IMG/VR virus record: IMGVR_UViG_3300026518_000054
Span: 1 to 25,904 of that record
Origin: a virus
DNA: 25,904 nt
Strand: one strand, 5' to 3'
The position numbers and the translations under genes were made by a program. Below, in pieces: positions 14,023 to 21,666 of this stretch. Positions within the stretch are counted from its first letter, which is position 1. Every line of letters starts with the position of its first letter. The notes beneath the pieces were generated by a model, which was not told the DNA's origin, did no database searches, and worked only from the letters and a program-made list of their open reading frames with translations.

Positions 14023-14780
14023 CTTCCTAAAAATTTAGTTTTTTCAGCTTTAAATACATTACTTATATCAGTATCACTCAACGCCCTATTAAACACCCTA
14101 ACTTGGTCTATAATACCGTTCATAGAATAACCGCTTCCGGGGTTTCTTGTGTAATTTCCAAATCCTACCCCGTTACAACTTGCTGTAATTTCAACATAAA
14201 AAAACACCCAAGTATTTATAGGCACATCCGTTTTATTATCATCGTGTAATGTTGTGATTTTGTTAAGACCGCTATTATGTAAAGAAGTAGTATAATATAC
14301 ATAAGAAGTTCCAGCTAATTCATCACTCCTGTTATCTAATAAATATTTATTGTTATTATTTGAGTTATTCAGATAAGCCCAAAAAGTTAAATAAAGCGGG
14401 TCTGATTTTTTAATTTTAACATAAGAATTTGGAGTGTTATTCGGGTCAAATGAGACACCCTTTCCGTTTATTCCTGTTACATAAGCTATACTGCTATTAT
14501 AATTAGCCGTTAAAACTCCACCATCATCATTCAAATTATCTTCAAATTGAAATAAACTATCACAGCTGCCGTCTTCTAAAATATCCAGCGTTACAGGTAA
14601 AGGAGGTATTACTCCATTTTTATACCATTTTTCTTTCTCTGTATCGTAAATATAAAAATTAAAATCCTTTGTATTAAACCAAAATTTGTCTACATCGCTC
14701 GGCGGTGTATCTGATTTGACTATTTCTCCGCCGCTTCCACCAATTCCGCCAAAATTTCCGTAATAAATACCTTTAAGCAT
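14019..14780 (-). CDS. Tail fibre-like protein with a LamG/concanavalin-type domain
   Basis: A 253-residue protein. The N-terminal 20 residues are Gly-rich (GNFGGIGGSGGE), followed by DTPPSDVDKFWFNTKDFNFYIYD, a short element often seen at the start of phage fibre proteins. Residues about 70-250 form a LamG-like jelly roll: SLFQFEDNLNDDGG, GKGVSFDPNN, LTFWAYLN, then TWVFFYVEI and the closing GIIDQVRVFNRALSDTDI, very typical of LamG_3 domains. Such domains bind glycans or proteins, so it could contact the host surface. It is encoded in the lysis block rather than with the tail tip. Confidence 0.75.
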   Translation of the reverse strand: MLKGIYYGNFGGIGGSGGEIVKSDTPPSDVDKFWFNTKDFNFYIYDTEKEKWYKNGVIPPLPVTLDILEDGSCDSLFQFEDNLNDDGGVLTANYNSSIAYVTGINGKGVSFDPNNTPNSYVKIKKSDPLYLTFWAYLNNSNNNNKYLLDNRSDELAGTSYVYYTTSLHNSGLNKITTLHDDNKTDVPINTWVFFYVEITASCNGVGFGNYTRNPGSGYSMNGIIDQVRVFNRALSDTDISNVFKAEKTKFLGR

Positions 14781-14791
14781 TATTTCCCCTT

Positions 14792-15046
14792 TTAAACATT
14801 ATCTACAATAATAACGGCTTTTTTATCTCTCGCCCTAATATAAACATCATCGCTTCCACCGTAATTAATAACATTTTTAACAATAAAACAATTTTCAAAT
14901 TCAGGCGGGTTCGCCGCATCTTTTGCAACTGTTCCAAAAAATATATAATCACTTTTGCAAATAATCATACATCCGCTAGTTTTAATTAAGCCGCCGTTAT
15001 TCACTTTTACAAAATTTCCATCAAGTTCAACTTGCTTTGTAGCCAT
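14792..15046 (-). CDS. Small beta-rich protein, unknown
   Basis: An 84-residue protein without membrane segment or signal (MATKQVELDGNFVKVNNGG, then IICKSDYIFFGTVAKDAANP, ending KKAVIIVDNV). It is made of short strands and could be a small structural protein. It has its own strong promoter-like cassette upstream and lies 11 bases before the fibre gene. Family not recognised. Confidence 0.6.
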   Translation of the reverse strand: MATKQVELDGNFVKVNNGGLIKTSGCMIICKSDYIFFGTVAKDAANPPEFENCFIVKNVINYGGSDDVYIRARDKKAVIIVDNV

Positions 15047-15054
15047 TTTTTAAA

Positions 15055-15074
15055 CTCCTTTTTTTTGAATTATA
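15055..15074 (-). promoter_or_regulatory. -10 box and RBS cassette before the 84-residue gene
   Basis: The minus strand reads AAAGATATAATTCAAAAAAAAGGAG; -10 TATAAT at 15069-15074. The string from GATATAATTCAAAAAA to GGAG is nearly identical to those at 5675-5692 and 18565-18584. Confidence 0.55.
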
Positions 15075-15093
15075 TCTTTTTTTATCTATTTTT

Positions 15094-15552
15094 TTAATTA
15101 TTTACTTGTAAATAATGATAAACGCTTCCAGCTCCTAATACACTATTATAATATTTTTTCCAATACTTAGCCCGGTCTTCTATTGTTTTTGGTATTTCTT
15201 CAGGAATTAATCTATATTTTAACCTACAAAACAAAAAACTTAAAAGCGGGTTATATGCAAGCCATTCATATTCTACTAATTTAATATCAATATTCATCTC
15301 TTTTAAAATTTTGTCTCTATTTTTCATACTTCTTTTTTTAACATCTTCAAACGGCATAGGGTCAAACTGACATAAACCGCAACCCGCTTTCAAAGGCGTG
15401 CTGTCTTTTGCTTTTCCTAAAAGCGTCTCAGCTTTTGCCGTTTCTAATAATAATTTATCTGCGTTTTCGTTCGTTCCATATCCTAAACAATCGCACACCA
15501 CTTTTATACATTTATAAGCGTGTTCTTCATCAATTAATCCATAATAAAGCAT
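15094..15552 (-). CDS. Lysozyme-like endolysin candidate
   Basis: A 152-residue protein with the layout of a small lysozyme or lytic transglycosylase: a helix ending in AETLLG with the candidate catalytic Glu at residue 42, then GCGLCQFD (57-64) as the usual G-x-x-QF element, and a C-terminal helix RAKYWKKYYNSVLGAGS of a kind seen in phage muramidases. It would cut peptidoglycan. No signal peptide is visible, so release would depend on the holin. It opens the lysis and fibre block, 11 bases after the gp37-like gene. A tail-associated hydrolase is the alternative. Confidence 0.7.
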   Translation of the reverse strand: MLYYGLIDEEHAYKCIKVVCDCLGYGTNENADKLLLETAKAETLLGKAKDSTPLKAGCGLCQFDPMPFEDVKKRSMKNRDKILKEMNIDIKLVEYEWLAYNPLLSFLFCRLKYRLIPEEIPKTIEDRAKYWKKYYNSVLGAGSVYHYLQVNN

Positions 15553-15563
15553 TTTTAACTCCT

Positions 15564-15962
15564 TTAAATCATAATATCTACGCCAAGCACTATTGAATAA
15601 ATAAATTCAAGTGTCGGTGTATTATTGTATTTTTCTTCAACTGTTTTTATACTATCCGTTTTATCAACCACACCTTTAACATTTATGTTTCTAAAATTCA
15701 TACCTTTTATAGCGTTTCTTAAATCATCCATTAAAGATATTAATTTTCCGTCTTTATTCTCTAATCTTTTATCAACCAAATAAAAGGTAAAATTTGCCGT
15801 TCCAACCGCTAAACTTTTATAATTTATCCCCGTGTATTGCATAAAAATTTTTGGCTTATTTAAAATTTTTGTTAAATCTTCCTTTTTGTCTAAATAAATA
15901 ACATCTATTCCATTATTTTTCAAATACCCAAGTATTTTATTTTGCAAATCATATATTTCCAT
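15564..15962 (-). CDS. gp37-like protein (tail terminator candidate)
   Basis: A 132-residue mixed alpha/beta protein (MEIYDLQNKILGYLKNNGID, LVDKRLENKDGKLISLMDDL, ending LEFIYSIVLGVDIMI). Length, the opening helix and the closing strands fit the DUF1834/Mu gp37 group, whose members act near the head-tail junction or as tail terminators. It overlaps the G-like gene by one base (TAATG) in the order G-like, gp37-like. Confidence 0.6.
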   Translation of the reverse strand: MEIYDLQNKILGYLKNNGIDVIYLDKKEDLTKILNKPKIFMQYTGINYKSLAVGTANFTFYLVDKRLENKDGKLISLMDDLRNAIKGMNFRNINVKGVVDKTDSIKTVEEKYNNTPTLEFIYSIVLGVDIMI

Positions 15963-16372
15963 TATTCTCCTTTTAAGTAAGATAATACAATATCTTGTAT
16001 TTCTTTTATAGGTAACTCGTCAATTTCTGTCGGTAAAATCTTTCTTTGTGCCATTTTTCTCGTTCCATATTCGTGGTATATTGCATAAGGGACATCATAT
16101 CCAATTACAACACCGCCCGGAAAAGTTTTGTAATTTAAACTATTCAACATTTGTCCCGTATCCCGCAATATTTTGTAAGGAATTTTACCTTGTCTTTGTT
16201 TTTGTTTTATCGTGCTTTGCTTTAAAGGTGCAAACCTTTTGCCTTTTACATCTTTTTCATTTACAAAATTTTCTTTAATATGTGAATATATCGCCATTCC
16301 AATTAAATTATAAACCTGTGAATTAAAATTAAGTTTTAAAGGTAAATCCAAATCAACATCAACTTTAATCAT
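15962..16372 (-). CDS. Mu G-like virion morphogenesis protein
   Basis: A 136-residue protein matching the phage virion morphogenesis family (tail completion protein S/Mu gpG). Visible family features are KGKRFAPLKQSTIKQKQRQG (about 43-62), ILRDTGQMLNSL (68-79), VVIGYDVPYAIYHEYGTRK (88-106) and RKILPTEI (110-117). It joins head to tail or completes the tail end. It overlaps its neighbours by 4 and 1 bases. Confidence 0.85.
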   Translation of the reverse strand: MIKVDVDLDLPLKLNFNSQVYNLIGMAIYSHIKENFVNEKDVKGKRFAPLKQSTIKQKQRQGKIPYKILRDTGQMLNSLNYKTFPGGVVIGYDVPYAIYHEYGTRKMAQRKILPTEIDELPIKEIQDIVLSYLKGE

Positions 16373-16764
16373 ACAATTATATCCTCATATCTATTTATAA
16401 AATTATCCGTTATATGAGTATCTTTTTCAACAATTCCGCCTTTTATTTTGTAGCTTTTTGCTTTTATTTTCTCTTGCATAACTTTGCCTATAAATTGCCT
16501 TATTTCATCCGCTTGTTTATACAATCCGCTAAAAGCCGTATTTTCAACTCCTAATCTATCAAGTAAATTACAGGTGCTTATTGTTTTAGCATACAAATTC
16601 ATAACTTTATCGGATATAAGCCCGTCTAATACACTTAATTCATCATAGGCATTATTAATTGCACTTTGTATTAATTGCCCGTCTATCCCGTCAATATCAT
16701 CTTCCAAAACAACATTAATAAAATCTTGCTTCAAATAATTTTTAATATATTCAGGCGTTATCAT
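16369..16764 (-). CDS. Head-tail connector, Mu gp36-like (DUF1320)
   Basis: A 131-residue helical protein that begins MITPEYIKNYLKQDFINVVL and has LIQSAINNAYDELSVLDGLI (31-50), the usual pattern of gp36-like proteins with two-helix packing around a short loop. These sit at the neck between portal and tail. It follows the capsid gene with its own -10/RBS in the 78-base gap. Confidence 0.75.
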   Translation of the reverse strand: MITPEYIKNYLKQDFINVVLEDDIDGIDGQLIQSAINNAYDELSVLDGLISDKVMNLYAKTISTCNLLDRLGVENTAFSGLYKQADEIRQFIGKVMQEKIKAKSYKIKGGIVEKDTHITDNFINRYEDIIV

Positions 16765-16770
16765 TTTAAG

Positions 16771-16792
16771 CTCCTTTTTTATTTGTATTATA
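16771..16792 (-). promoter_or_regulatory. -10 box and RBS before the gp36-like gene
   Basis: The minus strand reads GTTATAATACAAATAAAAAAGGAG; -10 TATAAT at 16787-16792, with the AAGGAG directly ahead of the ATG at 16764. Confidence 0.5.
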
Positions 16793-16842
16793 ACAACATT
16801 AAAAAAGATTATTTTATAAAAGGTAAAAGAAAAAAAGAGAAA

Positions 16843-17841
16843 TTAAGAAATTGTAGCTGTAACAATTCCGTTTGGAACGGTAACAATAGGTGCCGTTTTA
16901 ACTTGTGTTCTAATTGCTAAGCCGTCAGGGTTATTAATATCATATGTATCAATATACGGAATTTCAGCGTGTGCTCCGTCTTTTGTAAATACATTTCCGT
17001 AAAATTCTCCAAAGGCGTCAATCGGTGCAAGCATAAGTGTATCATCATTAAAAAATTGTTTTTTACCTGTTTTAGAATAAAACCAATCATTTGCAACAAC
17101 ATAAGGCTCATTCCCGAAAAACCAACCTGATACAATTTGCGTCTGGTCGTTTGCTCCTACGCCTGCATAAGACATTGCACTTTTAAAGTCATCATTTTTC
17201 ATAATTTTAAGAAGTGCATTTCTTCCAACAACATAACCAAAACCGCCTCTGTAATTTGTAGCCTCAATAGCTTTATTTTTCATTTCTTGCAATGTAACCG
17301 CTAAGCCGTCCCCGTTTGTGCTTAATGCTTTTGTTCCCAAATTATTTGCGGCTGGAATATCAAAAGTAAATAAAACATTACCGTTTTTATCTGTAATTTT
17401 CCCGCTTAACGCTTGACACGCCATTTTCTCTCTTGTCGCATTAACTTTTTGAATAGTTCTTCCCATAATTCTATTGACGATTTCAACTTTTTTTGCTTGA
17501 TATGCAACGCCCTCTAAGTTCATTAATTGTTTTCTATAATCTTCAATTTCTTGAGCCGTTACAACTTTGACCTCTCCGAATGCTTGTAAAACATAATAAT
17601 TATAATCTTCTCCGCCCCATTCACCTTTTGCAACTGGCACGCTTCCATTCTTATCAATTAACGGAAGAATGTCATCATAGTCTGTTACTTCTTTCGGCAC
17701 TGCTACAACATCGTTCGGCGTATATACCTTTCTTTTAAAAAATGTATTCAATACTGGTGTCGCATATTCCCTACCATTCAATAAACCTTTAACTGATACA
17801 TCTAAATATCCCCCGTCTAAAATCGGTAAATTATAAGCCAT
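16843..17841 (-). CDS. Major capsid protein, lambda gpE-like
   Basis: A 332-residue protein. Signs of the phage capsid E family include VKGLLNGREYATPVLNTFFK at the start, the arm region EIEDYRKQLMNLEGVAYQAK, FGYVVGRNALLKIM in the middle, DDTLMLAPIDAFGEFYGNV and the closing QVKTAPIVTVPNGIVTATIS, which parallels the end of lambda gpE. HK97-fold capsid subunits of this type are accompanied by a D-like decoration protein, encoded 2 bases upstream here. The head proteins before it are Mu-like, so the capsid gene marks a mosaic joint. Confidence 0.9.
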   Translation of the reverse strand: MAYNLPILDGGYLDVSVKGLLNGREYATPVLNTFFKRKVYTPNDVVAVPKEVTDYDDILPLIDKNGSVPVAKGEWGGEDYNYYVLQAFGEVKVVTAQEIEDYRKQLMNLEGVAYQAKKVEIVNRIMGRTIQKVNATREKMACQALSGKITDKNGNVLFTFDIPAANNLGTKALSTNGDGLAVTLQEMKNKAIEATNYRGGFGYVVGRNALLKIMKNDDFKSAMSYAGVGANDQTQIVSGWFFGNEPYVVANDWFYSKTGKKQFFNDDTLMLAPIDAFGEFYGNVFTKDGAHAEIPYIDTYDINNPDGLAIRTQVKTAPIVTVPNGIVTATIS

Positions 17842-17843
17842 TT

Positions 17844-18197
17844 TTAACTCCTTACTTCTACAATAATATTTTTAGCCATTAATTCTTTATTAACCGCTTT
17901 TTTGTCATCTGCACTTAACGCCTGATAATCTGCACTTAAAAGGTTACCATCAACCGCTCCTTCTAAAATAATAGCTATTTTTTCACCGTCTACAACCGTT
18001 GCTCCCTCATAAACTACCGCAAAACTCTCTGTGTGGTCTGTCCCGCTTGCTAAACTTGCTTTACTAAATACCGCCCCGTCATAAGTTAATAAATCGCCTT
18101 GTGCATAAGTTCCAGCCGCTAACGGCTCAGCTCTTAAAATAAAATCTTCGCTTGTCAAAATATCAGTGAGCGGCTTTTTTGTTTGTGTAACTCCCAT
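17844..18197 (-). CDS. Head decoration protein, lambda gpD-like
   Basis: A 117-residue protein with the form of the gpD family: a flexible start, then FILRAEPLAAGTYAQGDLLT and AVFSKASLASGTDHTESFAV, a Gly/Ala-rich beta core with YEGATVVDGEKIAIILEGAV. It would cap the three-fold positions of the shell and steady the packed head. It lies between the scaffold and the major capsid gene, as in lambda (D before E). Confidence 0.85.
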   Translation of the reverse strand: MGVTQTKKPLTDILTSEDFILRAEPLAAGTYAQGDLLTYDGAVFSKASLASGTDHTESFAVVYEGATVVDGEKIAIILEGAVDGNLLSADYQALSADDKKAVNKELMAKNIIVEVRS

Positions 18198-18199
18198 TT

Positions 18200-18559
18200 T
18201 TAAACTCCTTTATTTAATTGTTGGTAAATTTGTAAATCTTTTAATGCTTCATCAACTTTGCTAACCTTTTTATTTTCAGGTTCTTCATCCGGCATATCTG
18301 CATTTTTAAACACGCTCAACTCAGGCATCTTTTTTAAAATCTTTTTAAATGCTTGAATTTGTGTCTCATCTAAACTCATCGCAAATTCCGCTAAGTTTTC
18401 TTTAACCGCCGGTGCTATTTTTTTATTATAACTTTCAACCATTGCCGTGATTTGTGCTTTTTTGTCTTTTTCCGCATATTCTTGTAATTTCTTATCAAGT
18501 TCTGCTTTTTCTTTTTTGAATTTTTCAAGTTCTGCTTGTAACTCTTTTAAATCTTGCAT
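18200..18559 (-). CDS. Scaffold protein from a nested start (Mu Z/lambda Nu3-like)
   Basis: An in-frame ATG at 18559 inside the protease gene (residue 176) has a very strong ribosome binding site, AAAAAAAAGGAGCAAAT, and a TACAAT -10 box further upstream. The resulting 119 residues begin MQDLKELQAELEKFKKEK, a long coiled coil, as expected of a head scaffold. In Mu (I/Z) and lambda (C/Nu3) the scaffold is made in the same nested way. The site shows this directly; the role is by analogy. Confidence 0.8.
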   Translation of the reverse strand: MQDLKELQAELEKFKKEKAELDKKLQEYAEKDKKAQITAMVESYNKKIAPAVKENLAEFAMSLDETQIQAFKKILKKMPELSVFKNADMPDEEPENKKVSKVDEALKDLQIYQQLNKGV

Positions 18560-19084
18560 ATTTGCTCCTTTTTTTTGAATTGTATCATTTTTTTTAAAAT
18601 TAAAAAAAGTTTCGCTTTTATCGTTCAACCCCGTAATAATAAAATTTTCATCTTTGCCGTTTTTGCTAAACTTTACAGGGTCTAAACCCGGCACAGCTGG
18701 CTGACTGCTTCCTAAAAGTGCAATTCCTAAAAGATAAGCCCCCCGTTTGTCGGTTTCTTGGTCGTAACTTCCAATAGCTTTTGTAACTTCTACGCTCACA
18801 TTAATGTATTTATCTTTAATGTTATCTATCTCGTTATCGTTAAATTCCACATTTGCGTAAAGGTTACCTTTTCCGTTTTCATCTTCTTTGTATTCTAAAC
18901 TTTTAACCCATCCTACCGCTGGCTTTTCACTATCAAAAAATCCATCGTGCCCCAACTTCACCATAGCCCTACGATAATTAAAATCATAATTATTTGCTAA
19001 TTGCTTAACTTCTTCGTTATTCCATTTTCTCGCTTCGCTCTCCCCGTAATTCCCAGTTTTAAATATATGTATTTTTTTTAGCAT
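18200..19084 (-). CDS. Head maturation protease with C-terminal scaffold (Mu gpI-like)
   Basis: A 294-residue protein. Residues 1-140 match the Mu I-like capsid protease: the HXD element GHDG (45-48) with H46, PAVGWVKSLEY (55-65), YINVSVEV (93-100) with S97 as candidate nucleophile, and YLLGIALLGSSQPAVPGL (117-134). Residues 176-294 are coiled coil, acting as scaffold. The enzyme would cut scaffold and capsid ends during maturation. It starts from ATG 19084 after AGAAAGGAGACTGACAA and has a -10 box in the 36-base gap upstream. Confidence 0.85.
   Translation of the reverse strand: MLKKIHIFKTGNYGESEARKWNNEEVKQLANNYDFNYRRAMVKLGHDGFFDSEKPAVGWVKSLEYKEDENGKGNLYANVEFNDNEIDNIKDKYINVSVEVTKAIGSYDQETDKRGAYLLGIALLGSSQPAVPGLDPVKFSKNGKDENFIITGLNDKSETFFNFKKNDTIQKKGANMQDLKELQAELEKFKKEKAELDKKLQEYAEKDKKAQITAMVESYNKKIAPAVKENLAEFAMSLDETQIQAFKKILKKMPELSVFKNADMPDEEPENKKVSKVDEALKDLQIYQQLNKGV
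18565..18584 (-). promoter_or_regulatory. Internal -10 box and RBS for the nested scaffold
   Basis: The minus strand reads TGATACAATTCAAAAAAAAGGAG inside the protease frame; -10 TACAAT at 18579-18584. It is one of the repeated cassettes. Confidence 0.6.
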
Positions 19085-19092
19085 TTGTCAGT

Positions 19093-19116
19093 CTCCTTTC
19101 TTAATTGCTAATTATA
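19093..19116 (-). promoter_or_regulatory. -10 box and RBS before the protease gene
   Basis: The minus strand reads TTGATATAATTAGCAATTAAGAAAGGAG; -10 TATAAT at 19111-19116, in the 36-base gap between the portal fusion and the protease. Confidence 0.5.
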
Positions 19117-19120
19117 TCAA

Positions 19121-21640
19121 TTATTCTTCATTTATTTTTGTGTGTAGTAAAACGCCTTTTCTGTAAAGTCCCAACGCATTAACCTTTTTCAAATTCATAA
19201 ATTGATTATATTTATCAGCTTCCAATATGAAATTATTTTCTTTATTGTTACTATCTAAATATTTTTTAATATATCTAATTTTATAAGACGGCTTTTCGTT
19301 TGTGTTTTCCATTTGATAAACCCAAATTTCAGACGGGTTTTGTAAAATATCTACGCTTAAATTACGATTAACTTCCGTGTTATTGTTAAAAAGGATGTTA
19401 TTTCCTAAATAGTCGGCATATTCAATTCTTTTTTTAAATTTATTTTTTTTAGACAAATCAATACCGCTTGGTAATTTACTCGGTTCTATAACATCGCTTA
19501 AATCATAATCTTTATATGTAATATTGTTTTCTCCATCCCCTGCATAAGCTGTGGGAGTATATTCCCTAACACTTTCCGCCGGGTTATAGTTAAATCCGTC
19601 ATCTACTTTAAAATTTTTCCATTCTTTGCTGTTTCCGTCTTCTACTTTTACAGATTTTAATTTCGCCTTACTTACAGGTATCGTGGTGCAACGGCAATTA
19701 TAACCATTTGGCGGATAAATTCTACCCCATATCGGGTCATTAAGCATAAACACTTTACCATTTAATGCCGCGTGTGTCGGTCTTGTTCTTGCGTCCATTA
19801 CCGCCGTATATCTTAAAGCGGGAAATTGTTTTTCAATTTCTTTGTATTTGTTCCATTGTGCCACGCTATATGTTTGAAATATGTTCGTGCGGTAAATTGT
19901 ATCTAAATGATTACCTTTCAAGTCAAATCCGTATTGTTTTAAATAATTTTCCGCTTGCCTTTTCCACTCCCCTTTTTTATTAAAATTATCTTGTAGCATA
20001 TCATAAACGGCACTTGTGATTTTGCGGCTATTGATACCAGCCACCCTAAACGCTGTCGCCTTTGCTTCATTTGTTAAGGATTCAAATTCTTCATCAGTTA
20101 AAACAACCTTATTTTTAAATAATTTTCTCGCTTCTTCAAAAGGTAATAAAGCGCCCGTATAAAGTTTTGCGTCCCCTTTAAATTTATTTAACATTTTTTT
20201 AAACAGTGAATAATTTGTTTTTGTAGCTTCGTATTTTCCTAACAACATCGCATAAAAAAGTGAATAACCTATATTCTCCCCTAATTTTTGCTTAATATCA
20301 AAATAAAAATCATTTAATTGTTTTACCGCAACTTTCGGGTCATCATCTAAATTTTTAAAATTGAAAATAGTTTTAAGTCTTGTTTTATTTGCATTATAAA
20401 CGCTTGTAATTTGTTCCTCTAACGCTTGTGTATGTTCCGGCATATCACTAACATTTGCAAAATCTTCAACATCTTCAAAAGTGCCTTTTGTGTGCTTTTG
20501 ATTTTCTTCCACATTGTTTTGTTTTGTATTGTCATCTTCTTCGGTGTTTTGGTCGTCAATCTTTTGGTCTTCATCGCTGTCGTAAAAACTAAAAATAGGC
20601 ATTTCAACATCCGCCCCGAAATTTAACAATACTAACGGCTTAATTAAATAATTTTGTATAGTGTTTGCATAGCTTTTCAAGTCCGCTTCCACCAATAATT
20701 TTAAAATATCTAAATTAACCTCATTACTTGCCTTACTACCAAATTTTGTATCATCCATTAATTGCGGGTTTCCCAAGTATATTTTTGTTATTTGTTTATC
20801 CGATATTTCAATAAAACTTTTAAAACTGTCTTTGTCAGGCTTTGTTTCAAGTGCTGTTATTTCTTCTTCTTTATCTATCACCGCACTGCTCCCGCTTTGG
20901 ACGGCTTTCAATATGCTTGTTTTATTATTTATTTCATTTTCTACATTCTCATCATCTTCATCCGCTATTGCCTTATATATAAGCGGTGCAAGTCCGTATT
21001 TTTGTAATGCTGTAAGCCAATATGTCCAGCCCTTTTTTTTAAATTGCCAATACCAAAAACAACTTGCATTCAAAGGTCGCCCATATGGGTTGCTATCATC
21101 AAGGTTATTGTAAGAAAATATCATAAATTTATACTCTGGTGCTTCTTGTAACGCTCCAAATTTGTCACGATATAATAAAGCCCCGTTTCCTTTAAATGCA
21201 AATCTCAACGGATTTCTTCTTTTTATTTCACTTATTACTATTTTCCCGTTTTCGTCAAATTCCCAAATAATCTCTAATACCGCATATCCTATTTGCATAC
21301 CCACAAAAAGCCCGTCAATAATTTTTGGAATATCTACATTTTTATTAAAAACATCCGTTACAAAATTAACAACTTCTTCATCATCCCCCGTAACTTTCCA
21401 ATTATAACTCTTTGCAATTTCTTTTCTTTTGTTTGCAACCGCTAAAATTTGCGGGTCATCTAACATATCAATCAACACATCATATTTAACGCCCGCTTCG
21501 TCAAGTATCTTATTTGCATTCGGTAAAATATAAAAATAATTTAATAAAAATTCATTACTTATTTCACTCGTTAAAAGTTCTACATTTTCGTCAATCGGTG
21601 CCGTATTTGTAGCCTTTATTTTTTTATTGTTACTTGCCAT
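19121..21640 (-). CDS. Portal (DUF935) - minor head protein (gp7/F) - PBECR2-like nuclease fusion
   Basis: An 839-residue single frame joining three parts that are usually separate. Residues 20-350 match the Mu gp29-like portal (DUF935): MLDDPQILAVANKRKEIA (59-76), YAVLEIIWEFDENG (119-132) and LGNPQLMDDTKFGSKAS (289-305). An acidic linker lies at 353-380. Residues about 410-660 are the SPP1 gp7/Mu F head morphogenesis domain, ending in MDARTRPTHAALNGK (615-629) and PPNGYNCRC (643-651). Residues 740-832 (YADYLGNNILF, LQNPSEIWVYQ, YKIRYIKKYL, LGLYRKGVLLH) resemble the PBECR2 RNase-like domain that closes many phage head proteins. The portal would be in the ring at one vertex; the tail domain may enter the cell with DNA. 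Confidence 0.85.
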   Translation of the reverse strand: MASNNKKIKATNTAPIDENVELLTSEISNEFLLNYFYILPNANKILDEAGVKYDVLIDMLDDPQILAVANKRKEIAKSYNWKVTGDDEEVVNFVTDVFNKNVDIPKIIDGLFVGMQIGYAVLEIIWEFDENGKIVISEIKRRNPLRFAFKGNGALLYRDKFGALQEAPEYKFMIFSYNNLDDSNPYGRPLNASCFWYWQFKKKGWTYWLTALQKYGLAPLIYKAIADEDDENVENEINNKTSILKAVQSGSSAVIDKEEEITALETKPDKDSFKSFIEISDKQITKIYLGNPQLMDDTKFGSKASNEVNLDILKLLVEADLKSYANTIQNYLIKPLVLLNFGADVEMPIFSFYDSDEDQKIDDQNTEEDDNTKQNNVEENQKHTKGTFEDVEDFANVSDMPEHTQALEEQITSVYNANKTRLKTIFNFKNLDDDPKVAVKQLNDFYFDIKQKLGENIGYSLFYAMLLGKYEATKTNYSLFKKMLNKFKGDAKLYTGALLPFEEARKLFKNKVVLTDEEFESLTNEAKATAFRVAGINSRKITSAVYDMLQDNFNKKGEWKRQAENYLKQYGFDLKGNHLDTIYRTNIFQTYSVAQWNKYKEIEKQFPALRYTAVMDARTRPTHAALNGKVFMLNDPIWGRIYPPNGYNCRCTTIPVSKAKLKSVKVEDGNSKEWKNFKVDDGFNYNPAESVREYTPTAYAGDGENNITYKDYDLSDVIEPSKLPSGIDLSKKNKFKKRIEYADYLGNNILFNNNTEVNRNLSVDILQNPSEIWVYQMENTNEKPSYKIRYIKKYLDSNNKENNFILEADKYNQFMNLKKVNALGLYRKGVLLHTKINEE

Positions 21641-21645
21641 TTAAA

Positions 21646-21666
21646 GCCCCTTTTTTTAGAATTATA
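21646..21666 (-). promoter_or_regulatory. -10 box and RBS before the portal fusion
   Basis: The minus strand reads TTGGTATAATTCTAAAAAAAGGGGC; extended -10 TGGTATAAT with TATAAT at 21661-21666. It overlaps the stop codon of terL. Confidence 0.5.

Noticed and set aside
16917-17135. Minus-strand frame inside the major capsid gene
   Set aside because: It lies in another frame of a well supported capsid gene, with no ribosome binding site.
20419-20610. Minus-strand Lys/Thr-rich frame inside the portal fusion
   Set aside because: It overlaps the acidic linker of the fusion in another frame; low complexity explains the open frame.
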